From NCBI GenBank assembly GCA_011799875.1, contig CM022303.1, positions 187,960,088-188,024,087 on the forward strand: a DNA stretch of 64,000 bases. The letters are read 5' to 3'. The notes under the pieces were generated by a model, which saw nothing but the letters and a program-made list of their open reading frames with translations, was not told where the DNA came from and ran no database searches. The position numbers were made by a program, and so were the translations under genes. This DNA is from Thinopyrum elongatum. Its lineage: Eukaryota > Streptophyta > Magnoliopsida > Poales > Poaceae. Positions 48,801 to 60,079 of the stretch are shown one piece after another. The stretch's first letter is position 1. Each line of letters begins with the position of its first letter.

Positions 48801-50216
48801 ATCATGGTTCTTGATTTCCTCATGATCTTAGTGGTATGCTACCCTCGGAGTATTATGATATGACTATATTATTCTCTGGAGTATTTGTTGGATTTTGCTA
48901 TGACTTGGATCGCAGGTTGATAGATGATATCAGAGTAGCAGTTACCGCAGAAATATTTTGGGGACAAATTCTGTCATTTCGTTGGTCAGGTGCCACCGAA
49001 CCGGGCTTTTCCAGTGCAACCACATTTGCCTTTTATGGGAAGGCCCTAATGTGGTCAATTGTTATGCCTCTCGCTGGTGCCTCCAACTAGGGATGGTTAT
49101 ACGCGTGCGCTACCCTGATCAGGTAGGCCGGTATAAGCCTTGTGTGCCCGTAGTTGTAGGTGCCTTTTTGTCCCCGTTTGGGACCGTTTTTGTTTTGCCA
49201 CGACGGTGGCTGTTGGATGTCACGAGGTGACATCGGGGCCACCCAGGACTGAGCCCAAAGGGGAGTTGGTCGGAGTGGCCGGGAGAGTGTCATTGCAGTA
49301 GACTGGTTTTGTCGGAACGACGTTGGTCCACCCGAATGAGAGCACGAGGCCATGGGTTTTGTGATGTGGGTATAGTGTGCTAACCTATGCAGAGTGTATT
49401 TAATCTATTGATAGTCGTGTCCTCGGTCATGGGCACAGTTCGTACTAGGTTACACCGTTCAATCAACACACACAATGACGGAATGACTTATTAGAGGACT
49501 TATATGTTGGTATTATGAGCAGTAACTATTTGGCAGGATGCCGATGATGATGTTGGGATGATCTTGAGGATGGTCATTCAGTTTGTGATGTGGTCACGCA
49601 GTGATCACGTGGAGGTATTGATCACGAGGTGATCGAGGTGATTTATTGCTTGGCCGGATAGCCAAGAGTGAGATGGTTCTTGAGATCCGAGATGTTGGTT
49701 CATTAGTACTCTAGTAGTTTCATATCATGCTTAATAGTTGCTTCCACCTCATAGTAGTTGTTAATAACTTAACCTGTTAAATGCTATGTTATTGTCTTGC
49801 CTTGATGCATTTGGTTGTTGTGAGCTTGCAAGTACATTCAATGTACTGACCTGGCGTGTCATGCCAGATTGCAGGTGATGCTGTGATTGATTGATTGCTT
49901 GTCGAGGTTACCAATCGTGCGAGCTAGATTGTGTCCCAGCCAGAGTCCCTACGGAGTGGAGTTCACCACCTTCGTCGTTGTTCCGCTGCTAGAAGTATTC
50001 CATTGCCACGAGTTGTACCGCTGCTAGCATAGAGCTACCTTAGCAGGTGTAGTGTCACCATGCTGATGTGATCTTTTGTAACATCAGACCCTTGTACCAT
50101 TATTCTTTTGTAATAATAGCTGATTTGTTCTATGCTGAGTAGTGCCGTATTCCAGAAGACTTGATCTCTGAGCTGGAATACGGGGTGTCCCGGCTTCTCT
50201 GAGCCGGGGTGCCACA
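45815..50216 (+). repeat. 3' LTR of LARD, also serving as left LTR of a second, chimeric internal region
   Basis: It starts TGTAACACCCTGG and ends GGTGCCACA. Directly after it comes GAGCT and then TGGTATCAGAGCCAGG, the same as after the left LTR. Confidence 0.93.
47498..47505 (+). promoter_or_regulatory. TATA box of LARD 3' LTR
   Basis: TATTTAAG is flanked by CCTCGG and CCGAGG, which could form a short stem around the box. The left LTR has CCTAGG and CCGAGG, so the stem is weaker there. Confidence 0.55.
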
Positions 50217-50240
50217 GAGCTTGGTATCAGAGCCAGGTAC
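50217..50240 (+). other. Second LARD-type primer-binding site after the right LTR
   Basis: GAGCTTGGTATCAGAGCCAGG repeats the 5' end of the LARD internal domain (42773 onward). Similarity to the LARD internal domain stops within a few bases after it. Confidence 0.85.
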
Positions 50241-50428
50241 AATATACCGCAAGATGTCCCCTGTTCAAGCAATCATCGTGCGGCGATGGCCTCACGACTA
50301 AGTCCTTTCACAGGGACATCCGCCGTGACAAAACCACCACAGTTGGCGCCCACCATGGGGCTATCGCTCGGTGGTGTTGATTTGTTGGAGGGAGTTCTCC
50401 CAGGGTCAAGGGATACGCGATCGGCCGG

Positions 50429-52674
50429 ATGACCAAGAGTCGCCGTGGCAAGCTCTACATCGACGACTCAGGCTGGGGCCCCGAGGCCGACTCAATCGAG
50501 TACAGGTACCGGGTCCCCTTTGGCAAGATCCACGTCTTCATCGGCAAGATCGGCGAATCAGGACCCGAGCCGGACATCTGCACCGACATCGTCGAGCAGG
50601 CTCAACGCACACAACCCGCCCGGGCTCAAACCGGTCGGAACAACGTTTTCGTTGGCTTCACCCAGGGAGTTGACCTCGCAGACAACTCAGCATCGGGCGG
50701 CGACACCCTGGTCTACTACGACGACGAGTCATCGGTGGGGGAGACGGAGTCAATCCACCCCTTGTACGACCGCAGGCTTGGGGGCTGCTCCGATGATGAG
50801 TCGGCCCAGGCTGACCATGAGTCGCCCCATTGGACTGCAGTCTACATTGCAGGAACCGCCCCACCCCTTGACTCCACTTCGGCAGGCGCTGCAGGAGGCA
50901 CCGGTGCATCGGTGATGGATCCGAACGCGGCTGGCCCCGTCAAGCCGCCAACTCAAGTCTTCTCAGAATTAGCCGCCTTGTTGACGACTCTTCTTGAGAC
51001 GCCCGTAACAGCAGAAAACCTGGAAGAGCGCAATGCAGAGGTAGCTAAAATCTGTGAGCACATGACCAAAGCTCAGGAGGACATCAACGTTTAGAGTATT
51101 CGCATGGCGCAGTTGCAAACCCAGATTCGTAACGAGACATAGGGTCTAAGGACGAAGGCATGGCATTTGAGTCTCCATCAGCACGCTTCTAAGGAGGTTC
51201 ATAGGAGACATCATGAAACTCGCCTGCCCCTGGCTTCGAGGGAAGACGTTTGTTCAACACGCCCGCACCAGGAGCCGGTACGAGCACCCCTGCAGAACCA
51301 GTCATACCCCAATTGAACTGGGTCATACCTCAAGATGGCAATGGCGGGCCATCTCCAACTCAGCCTCGCCAACTAGCTTCACACCCACCGCTTGTTCGGA
51401 CGACTCCAAGTCGTTTCATGACGCCGGCGGGTCACTTCTCCAACCCTGTTGATAACTTGGTGGCGGCGGCGGCCAATCTCGCTGAACTTCCAATCACGGG
51501 CGCTACCCCTATGGAGAGAGAGGCTTTGCACACTATTGAACTGTTAAAAACTGCGGTTGCTCAATAGGCGAACTATTCTTACAGTCGGGAACGCCTCCAC
51601 TCCACCCCACATCCAAGTCGAAGTAGGAGTCGCCATGCTATGTCGTCGGCCGTCTCGAGCACCGCCCGGTGGCTCCGCGAGAAAAAGCATGACCCGTCCT
51701 GGTAGGGGGCTGTGGATGCCCAGGAGATCGTCGACTTGGCCCGGGCGTGACGGGAAGCAGAGGCTGCTAATGCGGCGGCTTATCAATCGCCTCCTATGAC
51801 TGCCTTGGCTTCGCAAGGTGTCGGGTCAAGCACCCGAACCATCGGGATTCCGTTCCTGGTACCGGCTCTATGCGACAAGCGTATGCCCAAGGATTTCAAG
51901 GGCCCTCGAAAGGTTTCTAAATACACGCCTGACCTTGAGCCGACAGCTTGGATTGAGAGTTATGAAATTGCCATGGACATGCTGGACGTCAGCGACGCGG
52001 TCTACGCTAAGTATTTGACCATGATGCTGGAAGGGCAGGCTCGTACCTGGTTGAAAAACTTGCCCCCAACTCCATCAATACTTGGGCAGAGTTGAAAGCA
52101 TGCTTCATCAAACAGTTCCAGGGAACCTGCAAACATCCTATGACCATTGTTGACCTACAGCATTGTGTTCAGCGTGAGGGCGAGTCAGCTCATCATTGGT
52201 CTCGCCGGGTCGCGGATATCATCCACTCCTCGGATGGCATATTGGCAGCTCGAGCCGTTTTGATCCTGGAGAAGAATTGCCATTTTGACCCCCTCGTTCA
52301 AAAGCTCGGTCGACTCAAGCGGACAGTTACGGACATGGGCGAATTCATGGATGTCCTAAGCCGGTATGCAGAGTCAGACACCACGAAGGATCACAACCCG
52401 GAAGATGATCAGACCGGCAAAGGGAAGAAGAGTGGTGGTGGCAAGGTTCAACAGCAGGGTAACCCGGGGTTCAATGGCAACCATGGTGGTCCGGGCAACG
52501 GTGGCAAGCGTAAAAACCCAGAGAGCGGCTCACATCTGGTTGCTAACACCAACACTGGTTTCAAGGGCCAGAGGCGGAATAACTCCGGGAGGCTGTTCAA
52601 TGCCAATAAAGCTCGTAATTTTGAGGAAGCTCTCAAAGGTCCATGTCCAAAGCATAGTACCCCAGATAGGACGG
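50429..52674 (+). pseudogene. gag: Gypsy gag, broken by stops and one base deletion
   Basis: ATG 50429 opens a 221-codon N-terminal part (TKSRRGKLYIDDSGWGPEAD) with a TAG at 51092-51094. A Pro-rich linker follows with more stops. Then comes the Retrotrans_gag core: KFKGPRKVSKYTPDLEP-like start near 51890, AWIESYEIAMDML, MLEGQARTWLKNLP, AELKACFIKQFQ and DLQHCVQREGESAHHW. The frame shifts at a C run at 52063-52067, where five C stand in place of an expected six. A basic, Gly-rich tail with NFEEALKGPCPKH ends at 52674, just where a zinc knuckle would follow, because element 2 is inserted there. Confidence 0.85.
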
Positions 52675-53234
52675 TGATGCGGCTTGAAACTGCGTCGGTA
52701 TTTCCCCAAAGAGGAAGGGATGATGCAGTACATCTACGGTAGGTATTTCCCTCAGTTATGAAACCAAGGTATCAATCCAGTAGGAGGCCTAGCCAAGCTA
52801 TGTAAACGGTACCTGCACACAAAGACACAAATACTTGCAACCCGACGCGTAAGAGGGGTTGTCAATCCCTCCTCGGGCAAAAGATAGATTGGTTTGTATG
52901 ATATTGGATAAATAGATCTGAGTAAAACACGAAATAAAATAAATAAAGAAAAAGTGCAGCAAGGTATTTTTGGGTTTTTGGAATAATAGATCTGAAAACA
53001 AAAGTAAATAAAAATAGATCGGAAAGCAATATGATGAAAGATAGACCCGGGGGCCGTAGATTTCACTAGTGTCTTCTCTCGAGAAAATAGCATACGGTGG
53101 GTAAACAAATTACTGTTGGGAAATTGATAGAAGATCGAATAATTATGATGATATCCAGACAATGATCATTATATAGGCATCATGTCGAAAATTAGTAGAC
53201 CGAAACGATTCTGCATCTACTACTATTACTCCAC
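52675..53234 (-). repeat. Left (3') LTR of Athila-like element 2, first part
   Basis: It starts TGATGCGGCTTGAAACTGCG, the same as the right LTR at 59414. It breaks at the target duplication TCCAC (53230-53234). Confidence 0.9.
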
Positions 53235-54793
53235 TGATATGTCTCCAACATATCCATAATTTTTGCTTGTTCCATGATGTTATATTATCATTCTTGGATG
53301 TTTTACAATCATTTTATAGCAACTTTATATCATTTTTTGGGACTAACCTATTGACATAGTGCCCAGTGCCAGTTGCTGTTTTTTGCTTATTTTTTACTTC
53401 ACAGAAATTAATACCAAATGGAGTCCAAACACAATGAAACTTTTTGGAGAATTTTTCTGGACCAGAAGACACTTGTTGGGCCAAAGAAGTACCAGAGGGG
53501 GGCTCCGAGGGGAGCACAACCCACCTGGGCGCGCCTGGGGGCTTAGGCGCACCCTGGTGGGTTGTGCCCACCTCGGCCGCCTCCCGCACCGCCTCTTTGC
53601 TCTATAAATACCCCGAAAATCCAAAAACCCTAAGGTAGTTGACGAAACACAATTCCAGCCACCGCAAGTTTCAGAACCACCAGATCCAATCTAGACACCA
53701 TCACGGAGGGGTTCATCATCCTCATTGGTGCCTCTCAGATGATGCGTGAGTAGTTCATTGTAGACCTACGGGTCCGTAGTTAGTAGCTAGATGGCTTCCT
53801 CTCTCTCTTTTGATTCTCAATACAATGGTCTCTTCGAGATCTATTTGATGTAACTCTTTTTGCGGTGTGTTAGTTGGGATCCTATGAACTTTGAGTTTAT
53901 GATCAGATCTATTTATCCATGAAAGTTATTTGAGTTTCTTTGATCTCTTATATGCATGATTACTTATAGCCTCGTATTTCTTCTTTGAATCTTTGGTTTA
54001 GTTAGGCCGACTAGATCGATTTTTCTTGCCATGGGAAGAGGTGCTTTGTGATGGGTTCGATCGTGCGGTGTTCTTTCCCAGTGATAGAAGGGGCAGCAAG
54101 ACACGTATTGATCGTTGCTATTAAGGATAACAAGATGGGGTCTATTCCTACATGAATAGATCTTGTCTACATCATGTCATCATTCTTATTGCATTACTCT
54201 GTTTCTCCATGAACTTAATACACTAGATGCATGTTGGATAGCGGTCGATGTGTGGAGTAATAGTAGTAGATGCAGGCAGGAGTCGGTCTACTAATCTTGG
54301 ACGTGATGCCTATATAATGATCATTGCCTGGATATCGTCATAATTATTTGAAGTTCTATCAATTACCCAATAGTAATTTGTTTACCCACCGTATGCTATT
54401 TTTCTCGAGAGAAGCCACTAGTGAAATCTACGGCCCCCGGGTCTATTCTTTATCATATTTGCTTTGAGATCTATTTTTATTCGCTTTTGTTTCCAGATCT
54501 ATTATTCTAAAAACCCAAAAATACCTTGCTGCACTTTTTCTTTTTTTTATTTTGTTTTATTGCGAGATCTATATATCCAAAATCATGCAAACCAATCTAT
54601 CTTTTACCCGAGAGGGATTAACAACCCCTCTTACGCGTCGGGTTGCAAGTATTTGTTCTTTGTGTGCAGGTACCGTTTACATAGTGTTGCTTGGTTCTCC
54701 TACTGGTTTCATAACTGAGGGAAATACCTACCGAAGATGTACTGCATCATCCCTTCCTCTATGGGGAAATACTGACGCGGATACGAGCCATCA
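53235..54793 (-). repeat. Solo LTR inserted in inverse orientation in the left LTR of element 2
   Basis: The 1559-bp insert runs from TGATATGTCTCC to GAGCCATCA, flanked by TCCAC at 53230-53234 and 54794-54798. Its reverse complement aligns with the host LTR, so the two halves of the host LTR and the insert form long inverted repeats. The plus strand here is the sense of the LTR; the host element reads in the opposite direction. Confidence 0.9.
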
Positions 54794-55815
54794 TCCACAC
54801 ATCGACCGCTATCCAGCATGCATCTAGTGTATTAAGTTCATGGAGAAACAGAGTCATGCAATAAGAACGGTGACATGATGTAGACAAGATCTATTTATGT
54901 AGGAATAGACCCCATCTTGTTATCCTTAATAGCAATGATACATGCGGGCCTTGCTCCCCCTTCTGTCACTAGGAGAGGACACTACAAGATTGAACCCATC
55001 ACAAAGCACCTCTTCCCATGGCAAGAAAAATCGATCTAGTTGGCCTAACTAAACCAAAGATTCGAAGAAGAAATACGAGGCTATAAGTAATCATGCATAT
55101 AAGAGATCAAAAACTCAAATAGATTTCATGGATATAGATCTCATCATAAACTCAAACTTCATCGGATCCCAACAAACACACCGCAAAAAGTCACTACATC
55201 AAATAGATCTCCCAAGAGACCATTGTATTGAAAATCAAAGAGAGAGAGAGAGAGAAAGCCATCTAGCTACTTCCTACGGACCCGTAGGTCTATGGTGGAC
55301 TACTCACGCATCATCGGAGAGGCATCAATGAGGATGATGAACCCCTCCGTGATGGTGTAGATTGGATCTCGTGGTTTTGGAACTTGCGGCGGCTGGAATT
55401 GTGTTTTGTCTGCTCCCCTAGGGTTTCTGGACTTTCGAGGGATTTATAGAGTGAAGAGGCGATGGAGGAGACCCCCGTGAGCCCCACAACCCATCAGGGC
55501 GTGCCAGGGGCCTCTGGCGTGCCCTGGTGGGTTGTGGTCCCCACGGGCCATCCCTAGGTGCTTCCTTGGCTCCCAAGTTGTCTTCTGGTTCAAAAAAATC
55601 TCCAAAAAGTTTCGTGGCAATTGGACTCCGTTTGGTACTGATATGCTGCGAAGTAAAAAACAAGCAAAAAATAGCAACTGGCACTGGGCAATATGTCAAT
55701 AGGTTAGTCCCAAAAAATGATATAAAGTTGCTATAAAATGATTGTAAAACATCCAAGAATGATAATATAACAGCATGGAACAATAAAAAATTATAGATAC
55801 GTTGGAGACGTATCA
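54794..55815 (-). repeat. Left (3') LTR of Athila-like element 2, second part
   Basis: It continues at CCACACATCGACCGC and ends GACGTATCA before the PPT. It is colinear with 24293-25324 of the solo LTR in Copia C. Confidence 0.9.
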
Positions 55816-55830
55816 GCATCCCCAAGCTTA
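55816..55830 (-). other. Polypurine tract of Athila-like element 2
   Basis: The minus strand reads TAAGCTTGGGGATGC, the same 15 bases as in element 1 (12568-12582). Confidence 0.8.
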
Positions 55831-58313
55831 ATTCCTTCTCGTCCTCGAGTAGGTAAATGATAAAAAACAGAATTTTTGATGTGGAATGCTACCTAACATG
55901 TTCATCACATATTATTTTTCTTTTGTAGCATGGACATTTGGACTTTTAGATGATTCAAAGCAATTGTCTAGTTTTAACATGAAGACTTCAAAACTCAAGC
56001 TTATCAATAAGCAACCATGTCTTTCAAAATATCAACACTAAAGAAAGCTATCCCTAGCCCATCATGCTCAATCATTGATCCACTCACGAAGCACATTCGA
56101 ATATTAGCTACATCCAATGCTCAAGTACGATCATAGTGCCCCTTAGTTGGTGCTTTATAAGAGTAGATGGAGACTCAAATAAAAATAAAAATTGCATAAA
56201 GTAAATAGATAGGCCCTTCGCAGAGGGAAGTAGGGATTTGTAGAGGTGCCAGAGCTCAAAGCAAAAAAATGAGAGATAAAAACATTTTGAGAGGCATGCT
56301 TTTCCTGTCAACGAAAACACCTGAGAATTCCCAATACTTTCCATGCTAGATATATCATAGGCGGTTCCCAAACAGAAAATAAAGTTTATTCCTTTTTCCA
56401 CCATTCTTTCACACTCCACGGCTAGCCGTATCCACGGGTACCATCCATACCAACACTTCCCAAGGAATTTATTATTTGACAACATAAAGTAAATTTCTTT
56501 TTCATTTCGGGACTGGGCATCCCTATTACTGCCATACTCTCGTGCAATGATAAGTGAATAAACACTCATCTTGAGAATAACACATCTAGCATGGAAAAAT
56601 ATTGGCCACCCCCTGCCGCTTCATGAGCGGTACAGGCACACAAAAAGGAAATTTATTTTGAAATTTAGAGTTGGCACATACAAATTTGCTTAGAACGGCA
56701 CAGAAATACCGCATATAGGTAGGTATGGTGGACTCATATGGCAAAACTGGTTTCAAGGATTTTGGATGCACAAGTAGTATTTCTACTTAGTACAAGTGGA
56801 GGCTAGCAAAAAGATTGAGAAGCAACCAACCAAGAAACAAAAATTCTCATAAATGAGCATTAAGCATAACTAACACCGACTAATGCACCACAGGTAGGAT
56901 GTAATTTCATTGCACAACTATTGACTTTGGTGCTTGCATAGGGAATCACAAACCTTAACACCAATATTCTTACTAAAGCATAATTACTCACCAACATGAC
57001 TCACATATTACTATCATCATATCTCAAAACTATTACAAGGAATCAAGTTTATTTTGTCCAATGATCTTCATGAAAGTTTTTATTATATCCCTCTTGAATA
57101 TCTATCACTTTGGGACTAGTTTCATATATTGACATTGCTTTTGACAAGCTCAAATAAATTTAAGTGAAGAACATGAGCATAAAGATTTTCATCTCTCAAA
57201 ATAATATAAGTGAAGCATGAGAGAATTTCTTCAAAATTTACTAACTCTCAAATTAATCTAAGTGAAGCATGAGAGTATTTCTCCAAAAATATTAAAGCAC
57301 ACCGTGCTCAAAAAGATATAAGTGAAGCACTAGAGCAATTCCATAGCTCAAAAAATTTAAGTGAAGCATATAGAGCAATTCTAACAAATCATAACATAAT
57401 TTTGGCTCTCTTAAATAGGTGTGTCCAGCAAGGATACTTGTGACAAACTAAAAAGCAAAACAAGCAAAGACTCATATAATACAAGACGCTCCAAGCAAAA
57501 CTCATGATATGTGATGAATAAAAATATAGCTCCAAGTAAAATACCGATGGTCGTTAGAAGAAAGAGGGGATGCCTTCCGGGCCATCCCCGAGCTTAGTTG
57601 CTTGGTTCTCTTTGAATATTAACTTGGGGTGCCATAGGCATCCCCAAGCTTAGGCTCTTCTACTCCTTATTCCTTCATCCATCGTGATCTCACCCAAAAG
57701 TTGAAAACTTCAAGCACACAAAACTTCACAAAACCTTCCTGAGATCCGTTAGTATAAGAAAACCAATCTTCACTTTAAGTACTATTTCAAACCCATTCAA
57801 AATTTGTTATTGCATTATACCTACTTTATTCTAACTTTACCATGGCTTATACCCCCCGATACAATCCATAGATTCATCAAAATAAGCACACAACGCAACA
57901 AAAACAGAATCTGTCAAAAATAGAATAGTCTGTAAAGACGCGAATTTTACCCACACTTATATAACTCCAAAAATTCTGAACAATTAGGAAAATGTAGGAA
58001 ATTTGTATAAAAATCTTTTTTAAAACATTCAGAATTTTTTGTCACTTGTGTGAATTTTCAAAATTCTGCTACTGGATGCAAAAGTTTCTGTTTTCCAACA
58101 AGATCAAATCAACTATCACCCAACATGATCCCAAAGGCTTTACTTGGCACAAACACTAATTAAAACATAAAAAATACAATCATAAAGTAGCATGATTGTG
58201 CAAACACTCAAGAACAGAAAGAAAAAGGCAAAAATAAATTTTATTCATTGTGTTGCCTCCCAACAAGTGCTATCGTTCTATGCCCCTAGCTAGGTATAAG
58301 ATTTCAATGATGC
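55831..58313 (-). other. Internal region of Athila-like element 2, mostly non-coding
   Basis: A 153-codon frame at 56108-56569 (minus strand) begins MSVYSLIIAREYGSN and includes hydrophobic stretches. It lies where an envelope-like gene stands in some Athila elements, but nothing in it proves this and I give it no function. The rest holds the TAAGTGAAGCA repeats (57150-57385) and extra polypurine-like copies at 57582-57596 and 57638-57652. Confidence 0.6.
57150..57385. repeat. Irregular repeat of TAAGTGAAGCA motif
   Basis: Five copies of (A/T)TAAGTGAAG(C/A)A, several followed by TGAGAG or CTAGAGCAATT, are spaced 40-60 bp apart. The same core occurs in element 1 at 14371-14570. Confidence 0.75.
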
Positions 58314-59159
58314 TCACATAAAAGACAAGGATTGAGGCATAAAGAGAGCATCATAAAACTTGTGACAAACACATTTATGTCTAACGTACTTCCTATGCAT
58401 AGGAATTTTATAAGCAAACAAATTATCAAGAAAAGAAATATCTAGCATATGCAAAGGAAAGGGGTAAAACATTGACAATCTCAATATAATGAGAGGAAAT
58501 TTAGTAACATGAAAATTTCTACAACCATATTTTCCTCTCTCATAATAATTACATGTAGGATCATAATCAAATTCAACAATATAACTATCACATAAAAAAT
58601 TCTCTTCATGATCCACATGCATGCAAAGTTGACACTCTTCCAAAATAGTGGGATTATCATCAAATAAAATCATGACCTCTCCAAGCCCACTTTTATCTAA
58701 AATTTCATAAGATTGAAGACTCTCCAAATATGTGGGATTATTATTACCTAAAGTTGACGCTCTTCCAAACCCACTTTCAATATTATTATTGCAAAATTTA
58801 TTATCATATTCATATTCATCATGAGGCTTAAATAAATTTTCAAGATCATAAGAAGAATCACCCCAATCATGATCATTGCAATAAGTAGTGGACATAGCAA
58901 AATTAGCATCCCCAAGCTTGGGGGTTTGCATATTATCAGCACAATTGACATTAATAGAATTTATAGTAAAATCATTGCAATCATGTTTTTCATTCAAGGA
59001 GCTATCATGAATCACTTCATAAATTTATTCCTCACAATTTTCATATTCATGAATCTCAAGCAAAACTTCATAAAGATAATCTAGTGCACTCAACTCACTA
59101 GCAATTGGTTCATCAAGATTGGATCTTTTAAAAAGATTAGCAAGTGGATGGGGATCCAT
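58314..59159 (-). pseudogene. Unknown open frame of Athila-like element 2, one in-frame stop
   Basis: ATG at 59157-59159 opens a frame (MDPHPLANLFKRSNLDEP) that meets a TAA near 59023 and then stays open to 58314. It is acidic and rich in Asn, Asp and Tyr. Its C-terminal part has DPTCNYYERG and, 60 residues later, IPMHRKYVRHK, matching the frame of element 1. Like that one it lies directly behind the PBS. No known domain is seen. The reading may have been needed for non-autonomous mobilisation, or it may be a relic of a longer coding region. Confidence 0.65.
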
Positions 59160-59384
59160 ATCAATAGATTTTTAGCAAGCGAAGATGCAAGCATATAGAA
59201 GGCACATGGCAACACAAGCAAACAAAAGATCAAACAAGAAAAAGGCAAACGAAAAGAAGGCAAATAAAAAGGCAAATATTTTTGTGAAGTGGGGGAGATA
59301 AAAATGAGAGGCAAATGGCAAATAATGTAAATTGCAAGGAGATGAGATTTGTGATTAGGGACTTGATAGATCTTGACTTGATCC

Positions 59385-59402
59385 TCCCCGGCAACGGCAC
59401 CA
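59385..59402 (-). other. Primer-binding site of Athila-like element 2
   Basis: The minus strand reads TGGTGCCGTTGCCGGGGA, one base off the tRNA-Asp type site of element 1, and lies 11 bp inside the LTR. Confidence 0.88.
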
Positions 59403-59413
59403 GAAATTCCTTT

Positions 59414-59506
59414 TGATGCGGCTTGAAACTACGTTGGTATTTCCCCAAAGAGGAAGGGATGATGCAGTACAACTACGGTAGGTATTTCCCTCAGTTATGA
59501 AACCAA
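59414..59506 (-). repeat. Right (5') LTR of Athila-like element 2, first 93 bp
   Basis: It matches the start of the left LTR (52675-52770) and breaks off in GAAACCAA, where a CACTA terminus begins. The remainder should lie beyond the CACTA element, outside the window. Confidence 0.9.
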
Positions 59507-59550
59507 CACTACAAAAAAAGACACATCCATGACATTTTGGGCCGAACGAT
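59507..59550. repeat. Terminal inverted repeat of CACTA element, left end
   Basis: It starts CACTACAAAAAAAGACACATC, followed by CATGACATTTTGGGCCG. A second TGACATTATTTGGGCCG occurs at 59700-59717. The right partner lies outside the window, so the length of the inverted repeat cannot be set. Confidence 0.75.
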
Positions 59551-59861
59551 TTTTTCTTCTGTCATGCTAATGACACTTCTATGATGATAATTGTGACAAA
59601 AGCACGTATCATCATTGATGTGGTGGGCTCCTACTTCTATGACAAAAAATCATGAGAGAAAATGGGCTTTTCATCCTGGGCGGGCCGGGACGCACCTGCA
59701 TGACATTATTTGGGCCGTCCATGATGGAAAAAATCGTGGTAGAAGCGAGGGCGAGGAAAATATCGAGGAGTTCCTGGTTACGGTGCGTGGTCGGGGCCGA
59801 GCGATCCACGGAGGTTTGCGCATTTCTCTTGTACACGTACGCGCGTGTGTGCGAGGCGTTG

Positions 59862-60030
59862 GGCTCTAACTGAACCCGAGCGAGGCGTTTGGCTCTAACT
59901 GAACCCGAGCGAGGCGTTCGCTTACTGAACCCGAGCGATTGCACTAGCTATGTTAATGAACCTGAGTGATCGATCCCTGGCTGTTAACTGAACCCGAGCG
60001 ATTCCTTCACTACTGCTGCTAACTGAAGCC
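59862..60030. repeat. Subterminal repeat array AACTGAACCCGAGCGA
   Basis: Five to six copies of (TA)ACTGAACCCGAGCGA with variants lie head to tail at 20-45 bp spacing. Subterminal arrays bind transposase in CACTA elements of other plants. Confidence 0.8.
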
Positions 60031-60079
60031 AATCGAACCAGCTGCTGCTGCCTCTTGATGAACAATGACCGTTGTTGGG

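Larger units (their letters stand above)
38378..50216 (+). mobile_element. LARD-type Gypsy element (Sukkula-like): two 4.4-kb LTRs and non-coding core
   Basis: LTRs at 38378-42772 (4395 bp) and 45815-50216 (4402 bp) flank a 3042-bp internal domain that begins with an initiator-Met PBS and ends with a PPT. No gag or pol frame is present. Very long LTRs around a short non-coding core define LARDs (large retrotransposon derivatives), described as Sukkula in barley. The sizes match, but the family name needs a database check. Five bases left of the element are TTTTT and right of it GAGCT, so no target duplication exists. The right LTR runs on into another PBS. Confidence 0.87.
50217..52674 (+). 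mobile_element. Gypsy internal-region fragment with gag, joined to a LARD LTR
   Basis: After the LARD-type PBS come about 100 bp that end in ACCACCACA and then GTTGGCGCCCACCATGGGGC at 50344-50363, a sequence typical of the start of another Gypsy internal region. Gag follows at 50429-52674. The fragment thus carries two candidate priming sites of different kinds within 130 bp. It is cut on the right by Athila-like element 2, and pol is not in the window. Confidence 0.75.
52675..59506 (-). mobile_element. Non-autonomous Athila-like Gypsy element 2
   Basis: It sits in the Gypsy gag at 52675 and reads leftward: PBS 59385-59402, unknown open frame 58314-59159, non-coding internal region, PPT 55816-55830 and left LTR. 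Its right LTR is cut after 93 bp by a CACTA element, and its left LTR carries a solo LTR of the same family in inverse orientation. No gag-pol domain is seen in the 3.6-kb internal region. It shares PBS type, PPT sequence, repeat motif and a protein motif with element 1, but its LTRs differ in sequence over most of their length. Confidence 0.87.

Noticed and set aside
38378..50216. Host segmental duplication explaining the 4.4-kb direct repeats
   Set aside because: TG...CA ends, an adjacent initiator-Met PBS and a PPT show that the repeats are LTRs.
56108..56569. Envelope-like gene in Athila-like element 2
   Set aside because: The position would fit, and hydrophobic stretches exist, but no signal peptide, cleavage site or family motif can be shown. 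Kept only as an unknown frame.
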